DNA of 34,093 nt. Source: Nitrospiraceae bacterium. GTDB lineage: Bacteria > Nitrospirota > Thermodesulfovibrionia > UBA6902. The notes under the pieces are model-generated. The model searched no databases and had not been told where the DNA came from. It saw only the letters and a program-made list of their open reading frames with translations. The position numbers were made by a program, and so were the translations under genes. The stretch is taken from contig QZJG01000028.1 of NCBI GenBank assembly GCA_003599275.1, forward strand, positions 1 to 34,093, in the 5' to 3' direction. Below are positions 14,097 through 22,763 of the stretch, piece by piece (the first letter of the stretch is position 1; the number at the start of each line of letters is the position of its first letter).

Positions 14097-15314
14097 CTAT
14101 AAATACATCTCAGGCCTTAGGCCCCATTTGTCCGGAGACTCGTAACTGACGATCCGGTCTTCACCGCCCTTTCCTGCCGGCAGTGAGAGGTCCAGGTCAT
14201 ATGGCACCCTTATATGTTTCTCCTTCCTTGAATCATAAACAATGCGTATGACCGGATGCAGAAGGCTTGTCTCCCCGTGTTTGATGATCACCCCTACCAG
14301 TCCGCTCCCAAGACGCACCAGTGTGCCGACAGGATATATTCCCACACAGCGTATGAACTGCTGCATCAGGTCTCTGTCGAAATGATAATTGCTCCATTCG
14401 TAAAGCTTCCTCAGGGCGTCGGTAGGCTGGTATCTGTTTTGATAACACCTCTGGGAAGTCATGGCGTCGTATACGTCTGCGATAGCAACGGCCCTGGAGT
14501 AATATGCAATTTCATCGCCCTTCAATCCAAGAGGGTAGCCTGTCCCGTCCACACGTTCATGGTGCTGGGCGGCCAGAATGACAGCCGTTTCTGTAATTCC
14601 GTGAGTTTGTTCAAGCAGTATACGGCTGTATTCCACATGTTTCTTCATCAGTTCAAGTTCCTTTTCGGTCAATTTCTCCTCTTTGGTCAAAATGACCTGC
14701 GAGACTATCATTTTCCCTATATCGTGGAGCATGCCGCCGACCCCGAGTTCTCTCAACAGCGGGACGTCACAACCGAGATGCCTGCCGAAAGCTATCATGA
14801 GTACGCCGACGCTTACGGAATGCATATATGTATATTCATCTTTTTCCCTGATCCTTGCGAGACTGACAAGAGCGTCCTGATTGCGGAATATTGAATCGAT
14901 CATTTCGTCAACAACATGTTCGGTCTTTTCAACCTGGATCTGCTTACCGAGTCTGACATCCTCCATGAGGCTTTGTATGTTTCTTTTTGCCTCCTTTTTT
15001 ATCTCGCCGGCCCTGATTAATTCTTCCTGGATGGGGACCGGGTGTATGTTTGTCTTTTCCTGCTCGACGACCCTGGTGATCTCGGTCTGGATTTCCCGTC
15101 TGACTTCTTCTTCCGTAGGCGCATTTGCGACATCGGCGCCTTTGTCTGTATCAATATAAAGCTCCTGGATACCGTGCTTGAGGACTTTTTCAATGATCCT
15201 TTCGTTGTCTACCAATATGCTGTCGGTCAGGAACGGATGGTTCAGCCAGCCGCAGTTGAAATCATGGACAAACATCCCCGGCTTTAATTGTTTGACGTTA
15301 ATTTTCTTTATCAT
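14097..15314 (-). CDS. HD-GYP domain protein, probable cyclic-di-GMP phosphodiesterase
   Basis: About 405 residues from ATG 15314; a GTG at 15323 is an alternative. The N-terminus (MIKKINVKQLKPGMFVHDF) is the DUF3391 domain typical of this class. A helical linker precedes the HD-GYP domain with MLHDIGKM and HHERVDGTGYP, both intact, so hydrolysis of cyclic di-GMP is likely. There is no transmembrane segment or receiver domain. The start overlaps the 3' end of the histidine kinase gene by 16 bases, so the two are translationally coupled and probably act in one signalling path. GYP is followed by LGLKGDEI and the AVAIADVYDAM helix, as in canonical members. Confidence 0.9.
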   Translation of the reverse strand: MIKKINVKQLKPGMFVHDFNCGWLNHPFLTDSILVDNERIIEKVLKHGIQELYIDTDKGADVANAPTEEEVRREIQTEITRVVEQEKTNIHPVPIQEELIRAGEIKKEAKRNIQSLMEDVRLGKQIQVEKTEHVVDEMIDSIFRNQDALVSLARIREKDEYTYMHSVSVGVLMIAFGRHLGCDVPLLRELGVGGMLHDIGKMIVSQVILTKEEKLTEKELELMKKHVEYSRILLEQTHGITETAVILAAQHHERVDGTGYPLGLKGDEIAYYSRAVAIADVYDAMTSQRCYQNRYQPTDALRKLYEWSNYHFDRDLMQQFIRCVGIYPVGTLVRLGSGLVGVIIKHGETSLLHPVIRIVYDSRKEKHIRVPYDLDLSLPAGKGGEDRIVSYESPDKWGLRPEMYL

Positions 15315-16644
15315 GTTCTGCACCGGGAAGGGTCACCGTAAATAAAGTGCCCTCTCCTTCTTTACTGTCCGCTTCTATCCCGCCTCCGTGAGAGACGACA
15401 ATCTTTTGTACGAGCGCAAGCCCGAGCCCGAAACCGCCCTGTTTGGTCGTGTAAAAAGGAAGGAACATCTTGCGCCTTATGTCTTCAGGTATTCCGCAGC
15501 CGGTGTCTCTTATGCTTATCTCCGCCCTGTTCCGGATGCACCTGAGCCTGATGTCAATGCTGCCCCCTCCGGGCATTGCCTCAACCGCGTTGATAAAGAG
15601 GTTTGACAGGGCCTGTCTCAAAAGCACCGCGTCTGCCTTTACGGACACATGCCCGTCTGAATTTATCGAGACGCTGATTCCCTTATGCCCTCCGGTAACG
15701 GATGCCGCGGTCTCTCTGATCAATTCATTTAAATCCACCTGCTCCGTACTCAGTACCGTAGGTTTTGCAAATGCAAGGAGCTCGGATATGATCCTGTCCA
15801 TAAGCCGTATCTCTTCCACGATCGCATCGACGGTGACCCTGTCGGACAACTCCGCTTTTTTGGCAAGGAGTCTGGCGTAACCGGATATCACGGACATCGA
15901 GTTTCTCAATTCATGGGAAATACCGGCCGACATCTCCCCAAGCTGGCTGAGCCTTTCCTTGAGCTCCATCTGCGCCTGAAGGGTTTTTATGTCCGTCAAA
16001 TCGGTGAAGACAAAGATGAGGCCGATCTTCTCTCCGGCGGCATTTTTTAATTCCGATGTGCTTATCCCGAGCCAGATATGTCTTCCGTCTCCTGCGATAT
16101 ACGGATATTCAGCCCTTGCAACCGCACTGTCCTTTTTCATGAGTGTGACAAACGGCCCTTTGAAGACATCCGTGAAGTCCTTACCGATGACCTTCCCGGC
16201 TTCCATTGCAAGCATATGCTCAGCCGCCTGGTTAAGGCTTTTAATCTTCATTCCGTTGTCCACGCTTATAACGCCGCTTGGGACGCTCTGGAGGACATTC
16301 TCATTATATGCCTCGATACTGACTGCCTTTTCCTCTGCAAAGGCCCTCAACTTCTCTAACTCATTTTCTTTTTCCTTGAGTTGTCCGACAAGCTCCTGAA
16401 AGGTGTCTACGACAAAGCCGACCTGAGAATGGTCCTGGAAGCGCTCCGGTGTACCGGCGGCATTTTTTTGCCTGAACATATAAATTGTCACGGCAGAAAA
16501 GGCGCCGGCGGAAACCAGCAGGACGGCAATCCCCGGACCAAACTGTTTCTCCCCACCACCCAGGGCAACGACAATGCCGATAAACAGCCCGATGGAGGTG
16601 AAAAGTGAAAGCATCATAATTTTGACAAAATTGTTCTGCTGCAT
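15298..16644 (-). CDS. Membrane PAS-domain sensor histidine kinase
   Basis: A 448-residue protein. Two transmembrane helices (about 10-30 and 36-57) with only a very short loop between them, a coiled coil (about 85-108), a PAS domain (about 112-225), HisKA with the phosphorylatable His244 in ISHELRN, and an HATPase_c domain (NAVEAMPGGG, DTGCGIP, GGFGLGLALV). The kinase has almost no periplasmic part, so the signal is probably sensed by PAS or in the membrane. No response regulator is adjacent. The downstream partner gene is the HD-GYP protein without a receiver domain, so the cognate regulator is probably elsewhere. The C-terminus (GAEHDKEN) overlaps the next gene. Confidence 0.9.
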   Translation of the reverse strand: MQQNNFVKIMMLSLFTSIGLFIGIVVALGGGEKQFGPGIAVLLVSAGAFSAVTIYMFRQKNAAGTPERFQDHSQVGFVVDTFQELVGQLKEKENELEKLRAFAEEKAVSIEAYNENVLQSVPSGVISVDNGMKIKSLNQAAEHMLAMEAGKVIGKDFTDVFKGPFVTLMKKDSAVARAEYPYIAGDGRHIWLGISTSELKNAAGEKIGLIFVFTDLTDIKTLQAQMELKERLSQLGEMSAGISHELRNSMSVISGYARLLAKKAELSDRVTVDAIVEEIRLMDRIISELLAFAKPTVLSTEQVDLNELIRETAASVTGGHKGISVSINSDGHVSVKADAVLLRQALSNLFINAVEAMPGGGSIDIRLRCIRNRAEISIRDTGCGIPEDIRRKMFLPFYTTKQGGFGLGLALVQKIVVSHGGGIEADSKEGEGTLFTVTLPGAEHDKEN

Positions 16645-16754
16645 AACGCTTTTTCTAAACTAATCGACTGTTTTTACTATAAACTTTACATGGAGCAGGC
16701 ATGGGTCGATACCATCTGGAAGCGACATGATTTTCAAAAGCAGGCCGGGGCTTT

Positions 16755-17636
16755 CTATTTCACTATCTCGGTCCCGATCCCCTTTTCCGTGAAAATCTCA
16801 AGAAGCAGCGCATGCGGAATCCGTCCGTCTATGATATGGGTTTTTTTGACATTGCCGTCAATTGCGCTCTGGCAGGCCTGGACCTTGGGAAGCATTCCTC
16901 CGGATATGGTGCCGTTTGAGACCAGGGTCTTTATCTTTTTCGCGTTTAAAGCGGGAATCAGCTTGTTCTTCTTGTCTTTGATACCCTCGACATCAGTCAG
17001 GAGTATGAGTTTTTCGGCCTTCAGGGACGATGCAATTGCCCCGGCCACATAATCGGCGTTTATATTGAGCGTCTCGTTGTCCCGCCCGGCGCTGATCGGG
17101 GCGATCACAGGGATAAACCCGTCCCTCTCCATCGAAAAAAGGATCTGCGGCTCCACCTTCTCCACCTCTCCGACAAGCCCGAGGTCTATTATCTCAGGCG
17201 TTCCGGTCTCAGGCGACATTTTCCTGATGATTTTTTTTCTGGCCTTTATGAGATTGCCGTCCTTTCCGCTCAGCCCTATCGAGCGTCCGCCGTGGCTGTT
17301 TATCAGGGAAACGATCTGTTTGTTGATAAGACCGCCAAGGACCATTTCCACTATGTCGATTGTCTCCCTGTCGGTAAAGCGCTGGCCTTGGATGAAGGTG
17401 GGTTTTTTCCCCATCTGCTCCATTACCTTGTTGATCTTCGGCCCCCCGCCGTGCACTATCACGGGCTTAATGCCTATGAAATTCAGAAGCACCACATCCT
17501 GTGCAAAGGCATGCTTCAGTCCTTCCTCCACCATCGCGGCCCCGCCGTATTTGATGACAAAGGTTTTCCCGTAGAATTTTTTTATAAAAGGCAGTGACTC
17601 AATGAGTATGTTCGCTTTTTCGATGAGGGCTTTCAT
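16755..17636 (-). CDS. argB: Acetylglutamate kinase
   Basis: A 293-residue protein of normal length for the family. N-terminal FVIKYGGAAM supplies the phosphate-binding lysine and glycines. VIVHGGGPKINKVMEQ and GGLINKQIVSLINSHGG bind N-acetylglutamate and shape the active site, and LLTDVEGIKDKKN with SNGTISGGMLPKV are canonical late motifs. It phosphorylates N-acetyl-L-glutamate in the second step of arginine synthesis, in the cytoplasm. GGAGA lies five bases before the ATG. No other arg gene is next to it; trpC follows upstream across a MITE-like element, so this is not an arginine operon. Confidence 0.95.
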   Translation of the reverse strand: MKALIEKANILIESLPFIKKFYGKTFVIKYGGAAMVEEGLKHAFAQDVVLLNFIGIKPVIVHGGGPKINKVMEQMGKKPTFIQGQRFTDRETIDIVEMVLGGLINKQIVSLINSHGGRSIGLSGKDGNLIKARKKIIRKMSPETGTPEIIDLGLVGEVEKVEPQILFSMERDGFIPVIAPISAGRDNETLNINADYVAGAIASSLKAEKLILLTDVEGIKDKKNKLIPALNAKKIKTLVSNGTISGGMLPKVQACQSAIDGNVKKTHIIDGRIPHALLLEIFTEKGIGTEIVK

Positions 17637-17651
17637 GTGTTCTCCTTACGC

Positions 17652-17749
17652 TGTCATTCCGGCTTGTCCGGAATCTATTGTTTTTGCTTCTACAGGTCAG
17701 ATATAGACAAAAGAATGATTCCCGATGCGCTTCGCTTGCGGGAATGACA
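17652..17749. mobile_element. MITE-like palindromic element 1
   Basis: The 98-bp element is bounded by perfect 9-bp inverted ends TGTCATTCC and GGAATGACA. Inside, ATTCCGG-CTTGT-CCGGAAT and ATTCCCG...CGGGAAT form two hairpins. It lies between argB and trpC and has no coding capacity. Confidence 0.75.
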
Positions 17750-17775
17750 TACATTTGTGTGCTTATAGAAATTCT

Positions 17776-18570
17776 TCAAGTTACACCTTCCCCTAACAGT
17801 TCATCGATCTTTTTGCCGATATCTCCGGATTTCATTATGGCTGTGCCGACGAGCATGGCGTCCGTCCTCGTACGCTCCAGCGCCTCAACGTCCGCCCTTG
17901 TGTCTATGCCGCTTTCGCTTACCACGATCCTGTCTTCCGGGATGTCCCTGAGTAGCTGAAAAGTCGTGTTGAGACTTATATCCATGGTCTTCAGGTCCCT
18001 GTTGTTTATGCCTATTATCTCCGCTCCGCAGTAAAGCGCCGTGTCGAGCTCTTTCCAGTTACGGATTTCAACGAGGCAATCGAGGGAAAGCTCTCTTGCC
18101 TGATCGAAAAGGTCGTTCAACTGTGTCCTGTCGAGGGCCGCCACTATCAGCAGGACCGCGTCCGCATGATTGGCCCGCGATTCGTAAATCTGGTATTCAT
18201 CGAAGATGAAGTCTTTTCGCAAAAGCGGTTTGACGGTCCTTTTCCTCGCCTTATTCAGGTAATCGAGCTTGCCCATAAAGAAGCGCTCCTCCGTGAGGAC
18301 CGATATGGCAGAGACGTCTTTCCTGCTATAAACGGATACTATCTCGGAGAGATTGAAATCCTTCCTTATAATGCCTTTTGAAGGAGACGCTTTCTTGAGC
18401 TCAGCGATAAGTCTCACGGGACTGTCCAGCTCTCTCTTAATAGCGGCCCTGAAAGACACGGGAGGCGCGGCGTCTTTTACCCGGACCTTCAGGTCGTGCA
18501 AAGGGACGGCGCTTTTTGCCGCCTTGACATCTTCCTTCCTGTATTTCAGTATTTCATTGAGAATACTCAT
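17776..18570 (-). CDS. trpC: Indole-3-glycerol-phosphate synthase
   Basis: About 264 residues from the ATG at 18570; the longer frame reaching 18657 adds 29 residues that do not look like this family. N-terminal ILNEILKYRKEDV, then PVRLIAELKKASPSKG, SVLTEERFFMG, LLRKDFIFDEYQIYESR, CLVEIRN, GINNRDLKTM and VVSESGI are the strand-end motifs of the (beta/alpha)8 barrel, with the catalytic lysines and glutamates present. It converts carboxyphenylaminodeoxyribulose 5-phosphate to indole-3-glycerol phosphate in tryptophan synthesis. No other trp gene is seen in the window. The ribosome site is weak. Confidence 0.93.
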   Translation of the reverse strand: MSILNEILKYRKEDVKAAKSAVPLHDLKVRVKDAAPPVSFRAAIKRELDSPVRLIAELKKASPSKGIIRKDFNLSEIVSVYSRKDVSAISVLTEERFFMGKLDYLNKARKRTVKPLLRKDFIFDEYQIYESRANHADAVLLIVAALDRTQLNDLFDQARELSLDCLVEIRNWKELDTALYCGAEIIGINNRDLKTMDISLNTTFQLLRDIPEDRIVVSESGIDTRADVEALERTRTDAMLVGTAIMKSGDIGKKIDELLGEGVT

Positions 18571-18681
18571 CAAACAAGATTTTATAAGTAAGGCAAGGGG
18601 TTTTTCAAGTAAAACCTGAAAAAGGCTGGAGCCGGGACCAAATTGACTTTTAGCCAATCTCCGCCTACACTAAAAAACATC

Positions 18682-19596
18682 ATGATTATGGAATGTATCA
18701 AAGGCGGCTTTGACCTCGCAAACAGGAACCTTCAGCTCGTAATTGTCCGGCTCATCACAGCGGCGATAAACCTGATAAGTCTGCTCGTGTTCCTCGGCGT
18801 GCCGCTGATGGCGGCCGCCGCGTATCTCGGTTTTGACCTCGCCCGTGCGGAGGATTTTCTTCCCCATCTGATAAGGGAACCTTCTGCCTTCCTTTCGAGG
18901 TATTTGGGACTTGTCTTCCTCATTGGAATATCGTTTGTCTTCTATCTTGTATTTTCATCCGTGATAATTCTTTATTCGTTGGGAGGCGCGTTGGGGGTCC
19001 TGAGAAATTCCGCGCTCGATGCCCTGTATAAATTCAGCCTTTCATCTTTTTTCAGCGAAGCCAACAGGAATTTCTCCCGGCTGTTCCGGCTGGTTTTTGT
19101 TATGTCGGTATTTTTTATGTTATTGGCTTTTGTATTGATCGTAACGGGGGGGATCGCTTCCGCGCTCCTGAATGCCTTTCAGGAAGGGACGTCTTTTCTC
19201 GAAGTATTTTTAGGCTCCTTTATCATGATGTCCATTATGGTTTTCGGCGCGATGATCTTTGCCGTGTATCTGATGCTGATTGTTTATTCCATGATAGTAT
19301 CGGTCACGGAGGGAAAAGGGGCGGCAGACTCCGTGAAAAGGGCATTTAATTTTTTAAAGGAAAAGCCCCGGGCTTTTCTGCTCTTTATCGTATTGTTCGC
19401 CGGCGTTGCAGTTTTAAACCTGCTGCTTTTTGCCCTGAGGGCGCCTTTCGGTTTGGTGCCCTTCGTCGGCATCATGATGACTCTCATGATCGCCGTTTTC
19501 CAGAATTATTTTGCTGTCGTCATGTGGAGCGCGCTGACTGCCTGTTACATAAGGTGGACAAAACACCCCCTCCATTCCGCGACGTATGAGATTTGA
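18682..19596 (+). CDS. Polytopic membrane protein of unknown function
   Basis: About 305 residues from ATG 18682 or 18688; an upstream TTG at 18643 would add 13 unconvincing residues. Roughly six hydrophobic helices are visible (for example VRLITAAINLISLLVFLGVP, VFLIGISFVFYLVFSSVIIL, LVFVMSVFFMLLAFVLIV, FIMMSIMVFGAMIFAVYLML, FLLFIVLFAGVAVL). AADSVKRAFNFLKEKPRAF is a soluble loop seen in glycerophosphodiesterase-membrane-domain/DUF-type proteins, but I cannot name the family. It is divergent from trpC and convergent with the lipoate-ligase-like gene, whose stop lies three bases from its own. Confidence 0.7.
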   Translation: MIMECIKGGFDLANRNLQLVIVRLITAAINLISLLVFLGVPLMAAAAYLGFDLARAEDFLPHLIREPSAFLSRYLGLVFLIGISFVFYLVFSSVIILYSLGGALGVLRNSALDALYKFSLSSFFSEANRNFSRLFRLVFVMSVFFMLLAFVLIVTGGIASALLNAFQEGTSFLEVFLGSFIMMSIMVFGAMIFAVYLMLIVYSMIVSVTEGKGAADSVKRAFNFLKEKPRAFLLFIVLFAGVAVLNLLLFALRAPFGLVPFVGIMMTLMIAVFQNYFAVVMWSALTACYIRWTKHPLHSATYEI

Positions 19597-19599
19597 TCC

Positions 19600-20382
19600 T
19601 TACCTCCGGAAATTCCATTCCTTTGTTGAATATTTTTTTGCCTCAAGTTCCTTTGCGAGGTCAAGTTCAAATTTCGCCGGATTGTCCGAGATCAGTTTGA
19701 CGCCCAGTTCTTTTTCAAATGCATCTTTCATGGATCTTCCCAGGTCATGACAGGATATCCGCTTCTCGTCTGTGTTGATCGGACCGATTTCCCTAAAGCC
19801 TTCTTCCCTGCCGCCCAGCACATTGCGTAATTCCCCCGCAAGGGAATTCAGCATGACGGAGCCCTGCTGCATGAAGCCGTTCTGATAACGCTTCTGCGCG
19901 CTGCCGACGACCTTTCTGCCGTCTACCGTGATCTCGCCGTATGACATGGATTTGAAGCATGAGGGATTTCTGCTGTCTTCGCGCCTTTTTTTCTCAAAAG
20001 AAATTTCTGCATCTATTCCCGTTTGTTTAAGTCCACGCACGAGCGCGCCGCTGAGGACCCTGTAGTTTTCAAGCAGACTGCCGTTGAACGGGGCAAAATC
20101 CCTGTGCGAAGAAAAGCTGTAAGTAAGCCCGGAGTCGTGCAGGACTGCCCTGCCTCCGGTCGCCCTCCTGACAACAGGGTAACTCTTCTTATTGCAGTAA
20201 TCGATATCGACGTCTGAAATTTTCTGAAAGTAGCCGATAGTCACGGATGGATTGTCCCACTGGTACAATCTCAGGGTAGGCGGAGAGAGTTTCTGCCTTA
20301 CCGCCTCTGATATGGCTTCATCGAGGGCCATATTGAAAAAGGCGGGGTGTGCGTCCTGTGTGATGATACGGATGAATTGCAT
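19600..20382 (-). CDS. Lipoate-protein ligase A-like (BPL/LplA/LipB superfamily)
   Basis: A 260-residue protein with NMALDEAISEA, LRLYQWDNPSVTIGYFQ, the nucleotide/lipoate loop RRATGGRAVLHDSGLTYSF, and the lysine-containing ITVDGRKVVGSAQKR. These match cofactor-ligase folds that attach lipoate or octanoate to E2 and GcvH proteins. The family includes LplA, LipM octanoyltransferases and related amidotransferases, and the sequence alone does not separate them. The length suits a single catalytic domain without the LplA C-terminal accessory domain, which may instead be only vestigial at the end (AKELEAKKYSTKEWNF). Confidence 0.88.
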   Translation of the reverse strand: MQFIRIITQDAHPAFFNMALDEAISEAVRQKLSPPTLRLYQWDNPSVTIGYFQKISDVDIDYCNKKSYPVVRRATGGRAVLHDSGLTYSFSSHRDFAPFNGSLLENYRVLSGALVRGLKQTGIDAEISFEKKRREDSRNPSCFKSMSYGEITVDGRKVVGSAQKRYQNGFMQQGSVMLNSLAGELRNVLGGREEGFREIGPINTDEKRISCHDLGRSMKDAFEKELGVKLISDNPAKFELDLAKELEAKKYSTKEWNFRR

Positions 20383-20419
20383 GTTCGTTTAAATGAACTG
20401 TTATGCAGAAAAGTCCGCC

Positions 20420-20562
20420 TGTCATTGCGGTCACGAGATTCGTAGCGAACTTGTCCGCAATCCTCAGAGGGGTTAAGGGGTGTGTTTTATCTCAACATCC
20501 CCCTGTATCCCCCTTTTCTAAGGGGGAATTAAAAAACTGATCCCCGACAAGCGGGAATGACA
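20420..20562. mobile_element. MITE-like palindromic element 2
   Basis: 143 bp bounded by TGTCATTGCGG and GCGGGAATGACA, sharing the TGTCATT/AATGACA ends of element 1. The interior has CCCCCTTTTCTAAGGGGG, a strong hairpin. It lies between the lipoate-ligase-like gene and cooT and shows no coding potential. Confidence 0.7.
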
Positions 20563-20569
20563 AATACGG

Positions 20570-20758
20570 TTATTCCTTCTTCAGTATAATTTTGTGTTTG
20601 ATCAGGGAAATTTCTTTTATCGACCCTTCAAAGAACTTCTGCTCCCCGAAAAGGTTTTTCATGTAGATTTTGCCGTCTTCGGGTTTCAGGATATCGACGT
20701 TCTCCAGGTACAGCTCTTCCCTGCCGTCTTTTTCAATATAAGCATTCGCCTCACACAT
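20570..20758 (-). CDS. CooT-family small nickel-binding protein
   Basis: 62 residues starting MCEANAYIEKDG. The invariant Met-Cys start, DILKPEDGKIYMKNLFGEQ and the end IKHKIILKKE fit the CooT family. Cys2 is the expected metal ligand of a nickel-binding dimer. CooT aids nickel supply to carbon-monoxide dehydrogenase, so the organism may carry CODH or a Wood-Ljungdahl pathway (inference). The start overlaps the DUF3842 gene by eight bases, so the two are co-translated. Confidence 0.85.
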   Translation of the reverse strand: MCEANAYIEKDGREELYLENVDILKPEDGKIYMKNLFGEQKFFEGSIKEISLIKHKIILKKE

Positions 20759-21170
20759 TTTTAATGATCTCCTTTATCCTTTGAATAAGAGCGTCTGCAA
20801 GATGCGGCAGAGGCTCTTTCACAATCCCTATTATATCAACCTGCTCCTGGTTCAGAGGGAGGAGCAGCTTCCTGGCCGGGCTTGATGACAGGGCCTCGGC
20901 CATCCCGGGCGATAATTCGCCCAACATCGCATTGGGAAGCATAATGCTGATGGGGCCAGTGATAATATCGACCTTGCCCGAATTCCACACAATTGCGTTT
21001 TCTCCGCTCGCCCCTTTGTCAGCTCCGGCTTTCATCATGGCTGTTGAAGCGATAGCGTTGGTCCCCAGGGCGATTATTTCAATGGAGTCTTTGAATTCGT
21101 CCCTCAGCTTCTTTACAACAAGACTGCCGATGCCGCCGCCCTGTCCGTCGATCACCGCAATTTTCAGCAT
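20751..21170 (-). CDS. DUF3842 family protein
   Basis: 139 residues. MLKIAVIDGQGGGIGSLVVK is a glycine-rich nucleotide-binding-like start, followed by LGTNAIASTAMMKAGAD and GPISIMLPNAMLGE, characteristic of DUF3842. Function is unknown. Its tight overlap with the CooT-type gene suggests a role with metal or CO metabolism in anaerobes, but that is only context. Confidence 0.82.
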   Translation of the reverse strand: MLKIAVIDGQGGGIGSLVVKKLRDEFKDSIEIIALGTNAIASTAMMKAGADKGASGENAIVWNSGKVDIITGPISIMLPNAMLGELSPGMAEALSSSPARKLLLPLNQEQVDIIGIVKEPLPHLADALIQRIKEIIKNV

Positions 21171-21277
21171 ATGAAAAAGTATAAAGAATAGATCGAAGAA
21201 CAGTCAATGAAGGGTGAACGGAAATAGACCTGCTTACCCGAAAAATAGACATAGAATTTGAAACACTATATTCTACT

Positions 21278-21390
21278 TGTCATTGCGAGAACCCGAAGGG
21301 TTCGTGGCAATCTTATCGGGAAAGACGGGATTGCGGAGTTTTATCCCGAGCGATAAAAAGAGATTGCTTCGCCTTTGGCTCGCAATGACA
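21278..21390. mobile_element. MITE-like palindromic element 3
   Basis: 113 bp with perfect 11-bp inverted ends TGTCATTGCGA and TCGCAATGACA. The interior includes GAACCCGAAGGGTTC (a hairpin) and ATCGGG-type palindromes. It lies between DUF3842 and recO with no coding potential. Confidence 0.78.
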
Positions 21391-21415
21391 ATCTTCCATG
21401 TCTGTTTTTCGGTGT

Positions 21416-22171
21416 TTACCGGCCCGCTTCCGCAGGAAACTGCGAGGACAGCAGCCTTTTGCTGAGCAGGTAGGTGAGATGTTTATCGAGGAGGGTGGAG
21501 AGCTCGGCGAGTGTCTCCTGTCGCGGTTTGAGACGGTCCGAAATATGCACGGGCCACTCGATGCTGTGCGCGTAAAAACGGATGGTATTGTCATGTATCC
21601 GCATGAACGGCTTTTCCTCTCCCGGCGGGGTCCCTGCGCATTTGCCGCAGAGCGTTGTTCCCGAAGCAGGATAGAAATTCAAACTCTTGTCCCCGCACTT
21701 CCCGCACCCTTTCAATCTTGGGGCATAACCAATCGCCGCAAGCAGGCGGATGCGTGTGATGAGATGCAGCGCATCCTTTGTCTCCTGCCCCGATGATTTT
21801 ACGGCACAGAGGACATTCAAAAAGAAGGTGAAAAGTTTTTTATTGGGAATTCCCTCCGGCAGCAGGTTGATCAGTATCTCGACGAGCTTTGACAGATTAA
21901 CAAAGTCCTGAAAGTGTTCCCTTATCTGATGAAATGAATTGATGATGTCGGACTGGGTGATCTTCGGCAGCGACGTTTGCTCTTTGCCCCACAGTGATAT
22001 CCTTGAATGGGTCAGCGGCTCGAGACTGCTTCCGAACCTGCTTTTGGTTTTTCTGGGGCTTTTGGCGAAGGCTTTGATGATTCCCTTATCGGAAGTAAGG
22101 TAGGACACTATTAGGTCGGCTTCACCGTATTTGTGGGTCTTGAGGACGATGCCTTCTGTTCTTGTCAGCAC
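21416..22171 (-). CDS. recO: DNA repair protein RecO
   Basis: A 251-residue protein from GTG 22171. The N-terminal OB fold is visible (TEGIVLKTHKYGEADLIVSYLT and GIIKAFAKSPRKTKSRFGSSL). The helical part follows, with a zinc-type CGKCG...CGKC pair near 160-180. RecO loads RecA on SSB-coated DNA with RecR. There is no good ribosome site, so it may be translated by coupling to upstream expression. Confidence 0.92.
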   Translation of the reverse strand: MLTRTEGIVLKTHKYGEADLIVSYLTSDKGIIKAFAKSPRKTKSRFGSSLEPLTHSRISLWGKEQTSLPKITQSDIINSFHQIREHFQDFVNLSKLVEILINLLPEGIPNKKLFTFFLNVLCAVKSSGQETKDALHLITRIRLLAAIGYAPRLKGCGKCGDKSLNFYPASGTTLCGKCAGTPPGEEKPFMRIHDNTIRFYAHSIEWPVHISDRLKPRQETLAELSTLLDKHLTYLLSKRLLSSQFPAEAGR

Positions 22172-22222
22172 AACGTATTGGAACGCAGATTTACAGGATT
22201 TGTAAACATCAGTTTTTCAAGA

Positions 22223-22678
22223 TCACATGATGTTGCCGAAATCTTCCGGTTTCAATTTCTCCAGCCAGTCTTCGAGCTCGTCGTTGTTTCTGTGCTCTAT
22301 GACCTGCTCATCTACGAATATCGGCGCGTTTATCCTTATCGCCACCGCGATCGCGTCACTGGGCCTTGAGTCGATAGGGACCTCAGTCCCGTCACCTTTG
22401 TCTATGTAAATCCCTGCATAGTACGTGTTGTCGACGATCTCCGTGATAACGATCTTCGTCACCTTCATTTTAACGCCGTGGATCACGTTTTTGATAAGGT
22501 CGTGCGTGAGGGGGCGGGGGGTCACTATTTTACCGAGGGCAAGGGCGATGGAATCGGCTTCCGGTTTGCCTATCCAGATGGGCAGTGTATTCCCGCCGTT
22601 GATCTCCTTGAGCAGCAGGATATACATATTACTTCTCGGATCGAATAAGAGCCCTTCAATCTTCATCTGCTTTACCAC
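22223..22678 (-). CDS. Bifunctional nuclease family protein (DUF151)
   Basis: 151 residues from GTG 22678, preferred over ATG 22666 because GAGGT lies six bases before the GTG. Family features are LLFDPRSNMYILLLKE, LPIWIGKPEADSIALAL, RPLTHDLIKNVI and DSRPSDAIAVAIRINAPIFV. Plant and bacterial relatives have DNase/RNase activity in vitro. The physiological role in bacteria is unclear. Confidence 0.9.
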   Translation of the reverse strand: MVKQMKIEGLLFDPRSNMYILLLKEINGGNTLPIWIGKPEADSIALALGKIVTPRPLTHDLIKNVIHGVKMKVTKIVITEIVDNTYYAGIYIDKGDGTEVPIDSRPSDAIAVAIRINAPIFVDEQVIEHRNNDELEDWLEKLKPEDFGNIM

Positions 22679-22763
22679 GGTAACACCTCGTTTGCGATTT
22701 TGAATTACAAATATGATACCTCATCGGCGGGATTTTTTCTATCGGCGGCAAAAAGGGAATTGC

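Noticed and set aside
18571..18657. N-terminal extension of TrpC
   Set aside because: The added residues do not resemble the family, whose usual start is ILNEILKYRKEDV; the ATG at 18570 is preferred.
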